Shown here piece by piece: positions 1-9,098 of a stretch of 64,000 nucleotides of DNA. The notes under the pieces were generated by a model, which had not been told where the DNA came from, did not search any database, and worked only from the letters and a program-made list of their open reading frames with translations. The translations under genes and the position numbers were made by a program. The number at the start of each line of letters is the position of its first letter. The stretch's first letter is position 1. Source of the DNA: CAYWXV01 sp964462535 (GTDB lineage Bacteria; Bacteroidota; Ignavibacteria; OLB7); assembly GCA_964462535.1 (NCBI GenBank), contig CAYWXV010000005.1, positions 59,697-123,696 of the forward strand, in the 5' to 3' direction.

Positions 1-81
1 GGTACAAGCAGTGGGTACTACTTCCGCCTTGGGCTGAACGCCGCGGAGCTGCAGGATGTAAAGATTGAGCGCCAGGAATAG
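1..81 (+). CDS. C-terminal end of an unidentified protein (partial)
   Basis: The window opens inside a reading frame that ends with TAG at 79-81; the visible tail is 26 residues, ending in ...DVKIERQE. There is no start in the window and too little sequence to assign a family. The 60-base gap to the next start and the same strand leave open whether it belongs to the following operon. Confidence 0.5.
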   Translation, partial: GTSSGYYFRLGLNAAELQDVKIERQE

Positions 82-141
82 CTGACGCTCCGTACGCAAT
101 CGAAATCAATAGTCGTTCCACACAACAGGACCTGTTAGGAA

Positions 142-993
142 ATGCGCGTTCTCCTCTTGCCGTTGATGCTGTTTTCGGCGCTCGTCGTATTAGCGTGCGG
201 TGGATCGTCGAAATCCACGGCCTCGCGCGACACGATCTCAACGCCGTCCGGCTTGCGGTACGTTGTGATTCGCGAGGGAGATGGTGACATCGCGGCCGTG
301 GGTGACAGGCTGCTCGTGGATTACGCCGGCTACCTTACGGACGGTCGGGTCTTCGACACCTCGATTGACTCCATAGCCAACATTCATGGACTCGAGACGG
401 GCGGATCGAGGCGACCGATTCAATTCAGGCTGGGTGGCGGCGAAGTAATCAAGGGCTGGGACGAGGCGTTCGCCCTGAATATGCGTGTTGGTGAGTCCCG
501 AAGACTGATTATTCCCCCTTCGCTTGGGTATGGCACAAAGGGGAGCGGCGCGATTCCACCCAGCGCCCTCCTGGTATTCGACGTGCATCTCCTCAAGATC
601 CTCCCCGAAGACACGGTGACCACAATGGATGGCCTGAGGTACATTGACCGTCTTCCCGGAAAGGGGAAGCTGATTCAGAAAGGAATGCAGGTCAAGGTGG
701 ACTATGCCGGCTATCTGATGAGTGGCAAGTTATTCGACACGTCGATTGAGGCAGTAGGGACCGAGCACGGATATGACAGAGGGGGATATCCGTTCGAGCC
801 ATTTTCATTCACGGCAGGGCGGGGAGAGGTCATTCAGGGCTGGGATATTGGTCTCACGACGAACATGCGCGTCGGCGGTAGACGACGACTAATTGTTCCC
901 CCGGGCCTCGGTTACGGTCAGTATGGGTCGCCACCGACGATCCCACCAAATGCAACACTCGTCTTCGACGTTGAGGTACTGGAGGCGCGATGA
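142..993 (+). CDS. Lipoprotein with two FKBP-type peptidyl-prolyl isomerase domains
   Basis: Predicted exported prolyl isomerase. Residues 1-19 form a lipoprotein signal with lipobox LVVLAC (lipid-modified Cys19), so it should sit on a membrane facing the periplasm. Two FKBP units follow (about residues 35-153 and 160-282), each with the family hallmarks VDYAGYL...GR/KxFDTS, F..G.GEVI.GWD, LIIPP/LIVPP, LGYG and VFDVxxL. Both units look intact, so neither is an obvious degenerate copy. TTAGGAA just upstream of ATG 142 is a fair ribosome binding site. The stop overlaps the next start (ATGA), indicating translational coupling to the downstream three genes. The FKBP family call is secure; the folding client is unknown. 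Confidence 0.9.
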   Translation: MRVLLLPLMLFSALVVLACGGSSKSTASRDTISTPSGLRYVVIREGDGDIAAVGDRLLVDYAGYLTDGRVFDTSIDSIANIHGLETGGSRRPIQFRLGGGEVIKGWDEAFALNMRVGESRRLIIPPSLGYGTKGSGAIPPSALLVFDVHLLKILPEDTVTTMDGLRYIDRLPGKGKLIQKGMQVKVDYAGYLMSGKLFDTSIEAVGTEHGYDRGGYPFEPFSFTAGRGEVIQGWDIGLTTNMRVGGRRRLIVPPGLGYGQYGSPPTIPPNATLVFDVEVLEAR

Positions 994-1664
994 GAATCCT
1001 GCGCATACGGTCGAGGGGACTAAAGGCACCGCGCTCAATTGTGACCAACGGTCTTGCGCTGCTTGCACTATTCGTGTGTGCCGTTGTGGTGGGATACCTC
1101 CTCTTGTTCAACGCGCGGCCAGCCGACACGCCACACCAGTTCGACCTGGCCTCGACACTGCGCGACGTTGATTCATTGAGCTCTTACTCGGTTGAGATCG
1201 CTGTTCCAATAGAGGTTCGAGCGCGGCCCGTTCGGATCGACGACCACGTGGTAGATGCCGGACATCCATCGCGTGACATCGCGGCATTCCCACGTCAGCC
1301 TGCCGATAGCGGCGCGCCGGTACTCATGCAGATCGGAACGGTCGCTACCTACGGAACCTCGATCGATATGGAATCTGTCAAGGTCACGGATGAGGTTCTG
1401 GAACTCCCCACGCCGTTGGCATCGCTCCGCGACATAGCTCGGATGCCGTCGCGCGATCGCATCATTCAACGCATGCCCACCAGATCAGACTCCGTGCAGC
1501 CGGCGTTGACCGAGGAGGCGGCGCAGCAAGCGCTCGTGGGGGCGAGAAGGCTCGCGGAGCGAGATAGCAGCGCGTTACTTGCCACGTCCGCAAGGGCACG
1601 GCGCGTACTCGAGGTCGTGGCTCGACAATCGGGCCGCAGGGTCGTCTTCACGGAGGCCAAATGA
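990..1664 (+). CDS. Single-pass membrane protein of unknown function
   Basis: 224 residues with a basic N-terminus (MRILRIRSRGLKAPR), one hydrophobic segment at about 20-42 (GLALLALFVCAVVVGYLLLF) and a soluble remainder that the positive-inside rule places in the periplasm. The C-terminal third is rich in Ala and Arg and probably helical. I do not recognise a family; DUF4230-like proteins were considered but not supported. It overlaps both neighbours by ATGA (FKBP lipoprotein upstream, DUF3891 downstream), so it is almost certainly a real gene of the same operon. Confidence 0.7.
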   Translation: MRILRIRSRGLKAPRSIVTNGLALLALFVCAVVVGYLLLFNARPADTPHQFDLASTLRDVDSLSSYSVEIAVPIEVRARPVRIDDHVVDAGHPSRDIAAFPRQPADSGAPVLMQIGTVATYGTSIDMESVKVTDEVLELPTPLASLRDIARMPSRDRIIQRMPTRSDSVQPALTEEAAQQALVGARRLAERDSSALLATSARARRVLEVVARQSGRRVVFTEAK

Positions 1665-2392
1665 TCCTCCGCCCGACCCCACAGGGCCCAATCGCCATTC
1701 GCCAGCAGGACCACGCTGCGTTTTCCGCTTTCCTGCTGGAGCATTGGTCGGATCATGGATTTCCGAATGACCCGGAGCGCGAGCGCATCATTGCGGCCGC
1801 GCGTCGTCACGATGATGGATGGATCGATGTTGACGACGCACCAACGCTCGACCCTGAGTCAGGCTACCCCATCAACTTCGTGTCGGTCGGTCCGGAGCTG
1901 GCCATCAGCATCTGGCGCAACGGCACTCGTCAGGCTCTTCAGAGGGACCCTTGGGAGTGCCTGCTTGTCACCCACCATGCCTATTCGATCAACGAGCTCG
2001 CCCACAAGCGTGATCCTGAGTGGAAGGGCTTCTTTACCGAGTTCGCAAGACAGCGAGCCGAGCTCCGAAGCAAGCTCGGTCTGACGCATCCGGATGTGGA
2101 GCGTGCCTATTCATATCTACGAATGGTCGACTGGTTTTCACTTCGGTTCTGCGCAGCGACCGATCTCGGTCAGGAGAAACCAGAAACGTACGGTGGATAT
2201 GGGTTCCGGAGCGATGGCGCGGAGTTTCAGTTCCGGCCGTACCCGTTCGATTCGCCTGAATTGTTCTACGAGCTGCCGGTTTGCAGGCTCTCTCCCGATG
2301 GGTACGCGCGGCCGGAAGACCTGCGACAGGCGCTTGCCCAGACGGACGTCCTCGCAATTCATATCTCCCCCCTTCCCCGAACACGGCGATGA
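1661..2392 (+). CDS. DUF3891 family protein
   Basis: 243 residues, cytoplasmic by absence of a signal peptide. The pattern IRQQDHAAFSAFLLEHW near the start, then ARRHDDGWIDVDDAPTLDPESGYPINF and a central THHAYSI segment, match DUF3891, a family with conserved His and Asp residues resembling a metal site but with no established activity. The segment around residues 140-160 is helical and may contact a partner. Start and stop both overlap neighbouring genes by ATGA. Being translated directly before thiamine pyrophosphokinase is suggestive but does not prove a shared role. Confidence 0.8.
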   Translation: MILRPTPQGPIAIRQQDHAAFSAFLLEHWSDHGFPNDPERERIIAAARRHDDGWIDVDDAPTLDPESGYPINFVSVGPELAISIWRNGTRQALQRDPWECLLVTHHAYSINELAHKRDPEWKGFFTEFARQRAELRSKLGLTHPDVERAYSYLRMVDWFSLRFCAATDLGQEKPETYGGYGFRSDGAEFQFRPYPFDSPELFYELPVCRLSPDGYARPEDLRQALAQTDVLAIHISPLPRTRR

Positions 2393-3054
2393 CACCGCTG
2401 CTTGTACTTGGCGGGACGCCCCCCTCGCGGGAGCTGATAGTGGCCCTCCTCGATTCTCACGCACCAGTTGTCGCCGCTGACGCTGGAGCTCTTGTTCTTG
2501 AACGCCACGCACTTCGTCCGGACGTGGTCATTGGAGACTTCGACAACGCCGGGGTCGATGTTGATGATCTCCGTAGTCGGGGAGTGGAGGTCGTCGTCGA
2601 TCGTGATCAGGATACCAACGACCTTGAGAAAGCCATGGGATGGATTGCCCGGAAAGGGTATCAGAGGCTAGCGGCGATTGGAACGGGTGGCGGAATGTTC
2701 GATCATGCAATCAACAATCTATCGGTGCTTGCACGATGGGGTCGCGCGTTGTCGGTTCAGGTCCTGGACGATGCGTCGATCGCTTACGTCACTCACGAAG
2801 CCATCGCGATCGATGTGTCGATAGGCGAGAGGATCAGTCTGATTCCCCTCCCACATGCCGTCATGACGACGGAGGGGTTGGCATGGCCATTACGTCGTTC
2901 CGAGCTCTTCATTGGCGGTCGAGAGGGTGCTTCGAACGAATCGGTCGCACGTCGTGTAACCATCGAGGTTCATTCCGGATGTGTGATGGTCTTCCACTAT
3001 CCGGTGTCCGGGACACTAACGGAACTGGCGCGCCAGAAGGGAAAAAAGCAATAG
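2389..3054 (+). CDS. Thiamine pyrophosphokinase
   Basis: Transfers pyrophosphate from ATP to thiamine, giving thiamine diphosphate in the cytoplasm. Diagnostic segments are ADAGALVL, RPDVVIGDFDN (Asp-rich metal/ATP region), DQDTNDLEKA (catalytic Asp pair) and GTGGGMFDHAINNLSVL, in family order over 221 residues, a normal length for the enzyme. The longer in-frame extension back to 2281 lies inside DUF3891; ATG 2389 overlaps the upstream stop as ATGA and begins with the usual hydrophobic strand MTPLLVLGG, so it was chosen. Last gene of the FKBP operon; no TPP riboswitch was seen. Confidence 0.9.
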   Translation: MTPLLVLGGTPPSRELIVALLDSHAPVVAADAGALVLERHALRPDVVIGDFDNAGVDVDDLRSRGVEVVVDRDQDTNDLEKAMGWIARKGYQRLAAIGTGGGMFDHAINNLSVLARWGRALSVQVLDDASIAYVTHEAIAIDVSIGERISLIPLPHAVMTTEGLAWPLRRSELFIGGREGASNESVARRVTIEVHSGCVMVFHYPVSGTLTELARQKGKKQ

Positions 3055-3181
3055 TTTTACCGCCTGCCGGATCACCCCGCGTCCGCGAATCTCCCTTGCG
3101 ACAGGGGTCCGAACAGCGCATTTTCCTCCATCGACTCTACATCCGCTCGGAATCCTCATTCAAACACAGGTATACTGCCGT

Positions 3182-5821
3182 ATGACACGTAAGCTACGTC
3201 GTATCAATCGGCTTGCCGTGGTAACCGCGACTATTGTGGTCGGCATGTGCGCAGCGATAGCGCCTGTGCTGGCACAAACGACACGGGTTCGGATCATTAC
3301 CGAATCCGATCGCAAGAGCCGCGCGGCAATCCCCAACCTCGCATCCACAGCGCGAACCGTCCCCCTCTCTGTGGACCTATCGGCCCTCCGGCAGATCGAG
3401 GGACCGGAGCTACAGCTCGCATCCGTGCCCGTTGCACCCGGGCTGGCCCTTGACCTTGATCTCACGGAGTATTCGATCCTCACCCCAAACGCAACGCTGA
3501 TAACGACGGGCGACGACGGGCCGCACCCTATGCGCCCCCTCACCGCGCGTCTCTTTAAGGGTAAGGTCTCAGGTCACGACGATAGCTATGTCTACATCGG
3601 CTTCAGCGAGACGGATCTGGTGGGATTGGTCACAATGGGTGGGAGAACGTACCAGCTGCAGTCGGATCATGCCGCTCAAAAGCAAGCGAACCGACTCGCC
3701 GCTGTGTCATACGCGACCTCGGATGTCCACGCTAGCATGATGCGGTGTGGTGTCACCGATGAGAACGAGGGCCTGCTCGGGGGACATCGCATCTCGAAGG
3801 AATCGTATCAGGCACTTCTTGCTGGAACGATCCCCATCACCGTCAACTTCATGGTGCCGGGCGCCTACGAGGGTGACTATGAATTCCGTCAGCTGTTCAA
3901 GGATGAGGCAGATCCCGATGTGGCCGCCGCCGACTACATGATGCAGATCGTGGGAGAGGCATCGGCCATATACGAGCGAGATATGAACTGTCAGCTGCGT
4001 ATCGGGTACATGAACATCTATACCTCTGCCGCTGCGTCACCATACAAGGAGAGCAGCTCAATGCAGCTGGCCCTCTATCAGGAGCGGGACTTCTGGCGCG
4101 CCAACAGGTCGAATGTGCAACGGTCGTATGCTCATGTCATGAGCGGCAAGAACTGGACGAACCCGATCGGGATCGCATTCCTGAGTGTCCTTTGCCAGCC
4201 GGACCAGGCGTTTGCCTACAGCCTGACTACGCGTCTTGGCACGGAGCAGGACGTGGTCGTTGTGTCGCACGAAAACGGCCACATTTTCGGTTCGGTCCAC
4301 ACGCACTCGTGCTCATGGAATCCGGCCATCGATTCATGCGCTGCAGCTGAGAATGGTAGCTGCTACGGTTCCGGGGCCGTCCACGAATCGCGCGGGACGA
4401 TCATGAGTTACTGCGCCGCAAAGGACCTGGAGTTCCATCCGAAGTGTGCGCAGGTCATCCGCAACGGCCTTGCCGCTGCCGGCGCGCCTTGCGTACTGCC
4501 TGGAAAGAAGCTTGAGATCGGCCCCCACCTGACGGTCATCCCGAAGGTGAATGTCAACATCGATCGCGACACATTGATCCGAGACTTCTATCGCAATCCA
4601 AGCGTCAGTCCGGTTCAAGTCGAAGAGCTGCGAATAACTGGAATCAACTCTGAGCGGTTCACAATCGTCGAAGGGGCTCCCCCCTTCACGCTGGGACCGG
4701 GTGAGACGAAGGATCTCCTTGTTCGGTACAACTCGCCAGTAGAGGAGCCGTCGTTCGGTACGTTTACCGCCATCCACGACGGCTACAATCCGCCGCCATC
4801 CGTCTACTTCGAAGCCTACGCTGTCGATCCGAGACCAGATCTCGGTATCCGCGTTCACCCGACCCTGAAGGATATCAACTTCGGGACCGTAGCCCTTGGT
4901 GAATTCGTCGATACCTCGATGGCGCGCATCTTCTACAACGCTGGGACGGCGACGGTTCTCGTCGATTCGACGTGGATAGGTGGCCCGGATGCGTTCGACT
5001 TCCGCATGACCGAGGGGAACGCGCCGTTTGAAATCCCCACGGGGAGCATCAGCCGGAACGCGCGGTTTGTCTTCCAGCCAAAGGACACCGGACAGAAGCT
5101 GGCCTACCTCTATCTGAAGCACAATTCGCGCGGTCGCGAGCTCGATTCGATTCCGCTACACGGTTATGCCAAGAGGGGGCCGCTGCTGGTGCTCTCGCTG
5201 AGCAACCTCACGGTCAACTTTGGTGAGCGCGCCAAGGGAGTTTCGTACGATACCCTCTTCCCAAGCTTCTTCTACAATGCAGGAAGCGATACGCTTGGCC
5301 TGGCCGTTGACCTGTACGGGAACAACGAGACGTCGTTCACCAGTGATGTTTCGGGCATTAGTGAATTGGCTCCGGGCCAACAGCTCAACCTGCAGATCGG
5401 GCTGTTCGACAACACGGACGGAATCAAGCAGGCATACCTCCTCCTCGGGCATATTCGTTTCGATACGCTCGGGAACGACAAGGTCTACAGGCAGGACACG
5501 GTCTGGCTGATCGCGCTCGTCGGGCAGTGGGCGTCGGCCCCAGGAGAGATGAAAGCGTCGGAGGGAATCGTGATTGCTCCGAATCCGACGCGCGGGCCGA
5601 TAGCGGCGGTGATTGAACCTCTGGATGGAGAGGTTGGCCGCAATGTTTCGGTGCGCCTCATCGACATGCTTGGCCGTGAGGTTGACCGCATCGACCGTCA
5701 ATTCGGTCAGGGATCGATGCTACTCCAGATCGAGACGAGCACAATGCCCGATGGTGTCTATCACCTGATCGTTGAAACGGAAAAAGGGCGCCGATACGGT
5801 CGCGTGACCGTCCAACGATAG
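3182..5821 (+). CDS. Secreted M12B/reprolysin-like zinc metallopeptidase with T9SS C-terminal domain
   Basis: 879-residue exported protease. Residues 1-32 are a signal peptide ending in APVLAQ. A propeptide-like region follows, then a catalytic domain at about 215-440 with the metzincin zinc motif HENGHIFGSVH (His363, Glu364, His367, His373) and a Met-turn in TIMSYC (Met408); the surrounding Cys residues probably form disulfides. Residues 440-780 hold repeated beta-sandwich units of the choice-of-anchor-D kind (RITGINSERFTI, DFRMTEGNAPFEI). The last 80 or so residues (IAPNPTRGPI...VTVQR) are a T9SS type A sorting domain. A strong terminator follows. A weak promoter-like pair, TTG (3096) and CATTTTCC (3119), has the N20 spacing seen elsewhere here. 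Confidence 0.9.
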   Translation: MTRKLRRINRLAVVTATIVVGMCAAIAPVLAQTTRVRIITESDRKSRAAIPNLASTARTVPLSVDLSALRQIEGPELQLASVPVAPGLALDLDLTEYSILTPNATLITTGDDGPHPMRPLTARLFKGKVSGHDDSYVYIGFSETDLVGLVTMGGRTYQLQSDHAAQKQANRLAAVSYATSDVHASMMRCGVTDENEGLLGGHRISKESYQALLAGTIPITVNFMVPGAYEGDYEFRQLFKDEADPDVAAADYMMQIVGEASAIYERDMNCQLRIGYMNIYTSAAASPYKESSSMQLALYQERDFWRANRSNVQRSYAHVMSGKNWTNPIGIAFLSVLCQPDQAFAYSLTTRLGTEQDVVVVSHENGHIFGSVHTHSCSWNPAIDSCAAAENGSCYGSGAVHESRGTIMSYCAAKDLEFHPKCAQVIRNGLAAAGAPCVLPGKKLEIGPHLTVIPKVNVNIDRDTLIRDFYRNPSVSPVQVEELRITGINSERFTIVEGAPPFTLGPGETKDLLVRYNSPVEEPSFGTFTAIHDGYNPPPSVYFEAYAVDPRPDLGIRVHPTLKDINFGTVALGEFVDTSMARIFYNAGTATVLVDSTWIGGPDAFDFRMTEGNAPFEIPTGSISRNARFVFQPKDTGQKLAYLYLKHNSRGRELDSIPLHGYAKRGPLLVLSLSNLTVNFGERAKGVSYDTLFPSFFYNAGSDTLGLAVDLYGNNETSFTSDVSGISELAPGQQLNLQIGLFDNTDGIKQAYLLLGHIRFDTLGNDKVYRQDTVWLIALVGQWASAPGEMKASEGIVIAPNPTRGPIAAVIEPLDGEVGRNVSVRLIDMLGREVDRIDRQFGQGSMLLQIETSTMPDGVYHLIVETEKGRRYGRVTVQR

Positions 5822-5850
5822 CCGACAAAGGCGACGCGAGTTGATTCGGT

Positions 5851-5884
5851 GAGCGCCCGTTCGATCGGATTCGAACGGGCGCTC
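5851..5884 (+). terminator. Intrinsic terminator after the metallopeptidase
   Basis: Perfect 14-bp stem (5851-5864 with 5871-5884) around a 6-base loop, GC-rich, followed by a short weak T run (CGCATTT). It sits 30 bases after the metallopeptidase stop and separates it from the next plus-strand gene. Confidence 0.8.
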
Positions 5885-5997
5885 GCATTTCGCCCCCGGT
5901 AACCGAACATGGGATTGTTGGTATATCGGATAGTCCGTATCCTAGGCGGACACATCACGCGTCGGCCTCACTCCCCCACTCTTACGGTACGTTCTTC

Positions 5998-6987
5998 ATG
6001 CGCTATTTGCTCCTCGTGCTCGCGAGCACCCTCTCCTTCGTTGGATGCACCGACGATCCATTGCTTCCGGGCCACAACCCAATCGTCGTCGCCAAACATC
6101 TCCCCCCCTTGACGGCCACGTACTTCTACGAGTTGTGGATAAACAGGCCCCCTGCAGCTCCCCGCGCCAGCGGGACTCCTCACGAAGACGATTCGTACAT
6201 AAGCATTGGCAAATTCATCGTCCAGGATGATGGATCGATGCTTGGGCTGGATGGGAACCCGGCTGCTTTCGTCATCCCGGCGGATGTCGATCCAGGGCTC
6301 CTCGCCGATGCGTTGCTTACAATCCAGAATGAAGGGGATGCACCCGGTGTGCCCGGACCGCGCCTACTGGCAGGGGACTTTCTGGGGTCGGAAACGAGAG
6401 CGTACGACACCCTTCGGCTGACCGGCCGCGAGGCCTTCGGAGATTCACTGGGCAGGCTCTACTCGTGGTGTGTGCTCGACGCTCCAACTTCCGACGCTCC
6501 GGATGACAGTGTGCGGGGTGTATGGTTCGTGAACATGGAGCGCGATCCCATTACAGACGTGGTTACGGACACCCTCCCGGGACTCGCACTGGCGAAACTC
6601 CCAACAAACACGGACAACGCGGACTGGGACTACCAGACCTGGTTGATTAGATACGCGTCCGGGAGGGTAGCGGAGTACGTTCCCCTTGGGAGATTCAGAA
6701 ATCCGGCAATGACCGATTCGAACGGAGCAGGCGATGGGGCGGGAGATGCGCCCGGGCGACACTATCAGGTTCCCGGCGAGGACTTCGCGCGAGGTCTGAT
6801 TCGTACCCTGAACGATGGCAACTATGGGATTGTCGTCACGTTGGAACCGTCGGGCTCGCAATTCACCAGACCGGGGGTGCCGATCCTTTCGCGACACCTC
6901 ATCGACAACAATGTCCCGCCGCGACGGAACATCGAGTTGGCCCCCGTGACCGACCGTCCCTTTGTCATCATTACGCTGGATCGCTAG
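5998..6987 (+). CDS. Lipoprotein of unknown function
   Basis: 329 residues with a clear lipoprotein signal (MRYLLLVLASTLSFVGC, Cys17), so it should be anchored in an envelope membrane. The mature part is rich in Asp/Pro and beta-strand and has phrases such as ESRRGVWF-like VRGVWFVNMERDPITD and FVIITLD near the end; I see no known domain. It overlaps the following FG-GAP gene by one base (TAG/GTG), so the two are probably translated from one message and may act together at the cell surface, which is inference from context only. Confidence 0.7.
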   Translation: MRYLLLVLASTLSFVGCTDDPLLPGHNPIVVAKHLPPLTATYFYELWINRPPAAPRASGTPHEDDSYISIGKFIVQDDGSMLGLDGNPAAFVIPADVDPGLLADALLTIQNEGDAPGVPGPRLLAGDFLGSETRAYDTLRLTGREAFGDSLGRLYSWCVLDAPTSDAPDDSVRGVWFVNMERDPITDVVTDTLPGLALAKLPTNTDNADWDYQTWLIRYASGRVAEYVPLGRFRNPAMTDSNGAGDGAGDAPGRHYQVPGEDFARGLIRTLNDGNYGIVVTLEPSGSQFTRPGVPILSRHLIDNNVPPRRNIELAPVTDRPFVIITLDR

Positions 6988-9023
6988 TGTGCACTCGCAG
7001 TCATACCCTTCTCCTCCGCCTCATTGCATTCGTTGCGATCGTCACGCCGGCTGGCGCACAGGGGAGATTCGAGCGTGTCATTGACCCCTTCGTGGTCGAG
7101 GATCGAGCTGGTGAGAAACTGTCGTCTCCCTTCTCGGGCGGATTGGGCTCCGCGCGAATCGGTCTCGTGGATGTCAGCGGCGATCTGCTACCCGACCTGC
7201 TGGCTCTGAACCCTGACGGGCGACTGCGAGCGTACCGGAACACTGGAGAAGGACGATTCGTTCGAACGTACCCGAGTCCGTATGACTCCGCCCCCGTGTT
7301 TCAATGGTTCAGGCTGGCGGACATCAACGACGACGGTGCACTGGACCTCTTTAGCGGTGGCAGTCACTCCGAGGTTCTCTTGTATGCAAACCTTGGGACG
7401 ACTGCGGAGCCGGCTTGGGGTGCGGCCGACACGGTCAGGGCCGACACGATCATCTTCACGCAACTCGAAACCGTCCCGTCGCTCGTCGATATCGATGGCG
7501 ATGGAGATCTCGACCTCTTCAGCGGGAACATCGAGGGATCAATCACTTTCTATCGAAACGTTGGCAACGCATCGAACCCGGCATTTGAGTTGGCCTCGAC
7601 GCGTTTCCAGGACATACTCGTGATCTCGTCTACAGCGCGAAGGAAGCGAGCCGACGAGCCTCGACTGCTTCATGGTGCCAGCGTTCTTGACTTCGCGGAC
7701 ATGGACGGCGACGGCGACCTCGATCTCCTGTTCGGTGATTTCTTCACGACGCGCCTCCTCTATTTCACGAACGACGGTTCGAGGCAATCGCCGTCATTCA
7801 GTATGGGCCACCTGGACACCGCGTTCAGGGGGTTCGGCGATGACGTAGAGTCGTATGGGTTCAATCAGCCAGCGGCCGGCGATATCGATGGCGATGGTGA
7901 CGTAGATATTATTGTCTCGTCCCTCTATCCGAACTCAGCGCTTGAAGCGCTGACCCCCTATGTCAACGAGGGTTCGCCAACAATGCCGGCAATGCGGCGC
8001 CGTCAGGGGGGGATCACTGGCGAACTCGACCTTGGTACGTATGCCGCTCCCTGTACCGTAGCTGATACTCGCGGTCGTTCGGTTCTGGTCGGGAACGGAG
8101 ACGGCGTCCTGACGGAGTATTCCGTGACCGTTGATGGTGCGCGTACGCGGATGGCAAGAATGGGAGTTCACGCACCCCTCACAGGTCGGTTCAATGCATC
8201 ACCAACGTCCGGCGATCTGGATGGCGACGGTGTCAGCGAGGTCGTAGTGGGTTCCGCTGACGAGGGGAACCTGAAGTTGTTGAAGAGAGTTGGATCAGAA
8301 TTCGTTGTGACCCCATGGCTGATGGACACGGCCACAGTCGGTCGATACGCGTCGCCGGCGCTTGTCGACCTTGATCGGGACGGCGATCTGGACCTGTTGG
8401 TCGGTGCAGCTGGAGGACGCATTCTCTACTTCGAAAACCGAGGCACACCACAACACGAGGACTTCGTGGCCACCCCTCCTCCCCCTCCCTTCGACACGCT
8501 GGACGTGGGCGCATACTCGGCCCCCTTCGCCGATGACATCGACGGGGACGGCGACATTGACGTCCTTATTGGTGGGCGCACCAATCCGACTGATCGAGTA
8601 GGTCGCGTCCGGTTCTGGATCAATGATGGGGTACGTTTTGATGAGTCGCCCGCCTACCCACCTCTCCTTGCAGGAACGCAACCAAAGCCGATGGTAGCAC
8701 GCCTCACCGAGGGTCTGTTCGTTCTTGTCGGCGAGCAATCTGGTGGTATCACCGCCTGGCGCGACTCGGGAACGACGTCGAACATCCCAATAAATCCTTC
8801 ACGCGCACGCGGCCCGTCGTTTCGCCGCGAAGGAGAATTTCTTCTCCTCGAGGGGAACTTCTCCCCAGAAGGCGCGTCCCTAGGCCTGTTCGACGTTACC
8901 GGGCGCGAGGTTTTCCGCGGCCAGATCGAAGGGAGTAGAATCAAGGTTCCCGATCTGCCGATCGGTCGATATCTGGTCGACATCGGCCGCCGCTCAGCCG
9001 GATCGATTGTGATCGTTCGGTAG
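6987..9023 (+). CDS. Secreted FG-GAP/VCBS-repeat protein with T9SS C-terminal domain
   Basis: 678 residues, starting at GTG 6987, which overlaps the upstream lipoprotein stop by one base. Signal peptide ends near AGAQG (about residue 25). At least eight FG-GAP units follow, each with a calcium-loop motif such as DIDGDGDLDLFSG, DMDGDGDLDLLFG, DIDGDGDVDIIV and DLDRDGDLDLLVG; enough for an integrin-like beta-propeller, plausibly a surface adhesin or scaffold. The end (GLFDVTGREVFRG...GRYLVDIG...IVIVR) is a T9SS type A tail, so the protein should pass the outer membrane and be anchored or released. No catalytic motif is visible. Confidence 0.88.
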   Translation: MCTRSHTLLLRLIAFVAIVTPAGAQGRFERVIDPFVVEDRAGEKLSSPFSGGLGSARIGLVDVSGDLLPDLLALNPDGRLRAYRNTGEGRFVRTYPSPYDSAPVFQWFRLADINDDGALDLFSGGSHSEVLLYANLGTTAEPAWGAADTVRADTIIFTQLETVPSLVDIDGDGDLDLFSGNIEGSITFYRNVGNASNPAFELASTRFQDILVISSTARRKRADEPRLLHGASVLDFADMDGDGDLDLLFGDFFTTRLLYFTNDGSRQSPSFSMGHLDTAFRGFGDDVESYGFNQPAAGDIDGDGDVDIIVSSLYPNSALEALTPYVNEGSPTMPAMRRRQGGITGELDLGTYAAPCTVADTRGRSVLVGNGDGVLTEYSVTVDGARTRMARMGVHAPLTGRFNASPTSGDLDGDGVSEVVVGSADEGNLKLLKRVGSEFVVTPWLMDTATVGRYASPALVDLDRDGDLDLLVGAAGGRILYFENRGTPQHEDFVATPPPPPFDTLDVGAYSAPFADDIDGDGDIDVLIGGRTNPTDRVGRVRFWINDGVRFDESPAYPPLLAGTQPKPMVARLTEGLFVLVGEQSGGITAWRDSGTTSNIPINPSRARGPSFRREGEFLLLEGNFSPEGASLGLFDVTGREVFRGQIEGSRIKVPDLPIGRYLVDIGRRSAGSIVIVR

Positions 9024-9098
9024 TCTCCGCGTAGCCCACCGCGCCCCCAAGGTCGTCGAATGGACATTCACGTTCATCAACAACAGCAAGGTGGGAGA

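Noticed and set aside
4334..5122. 262-codon minus-strand open frame inside the metallopeptidase gene
   Set aside because: Antisense shadow of a well-supported gene; no recognisable domain and no ribosome binding site.
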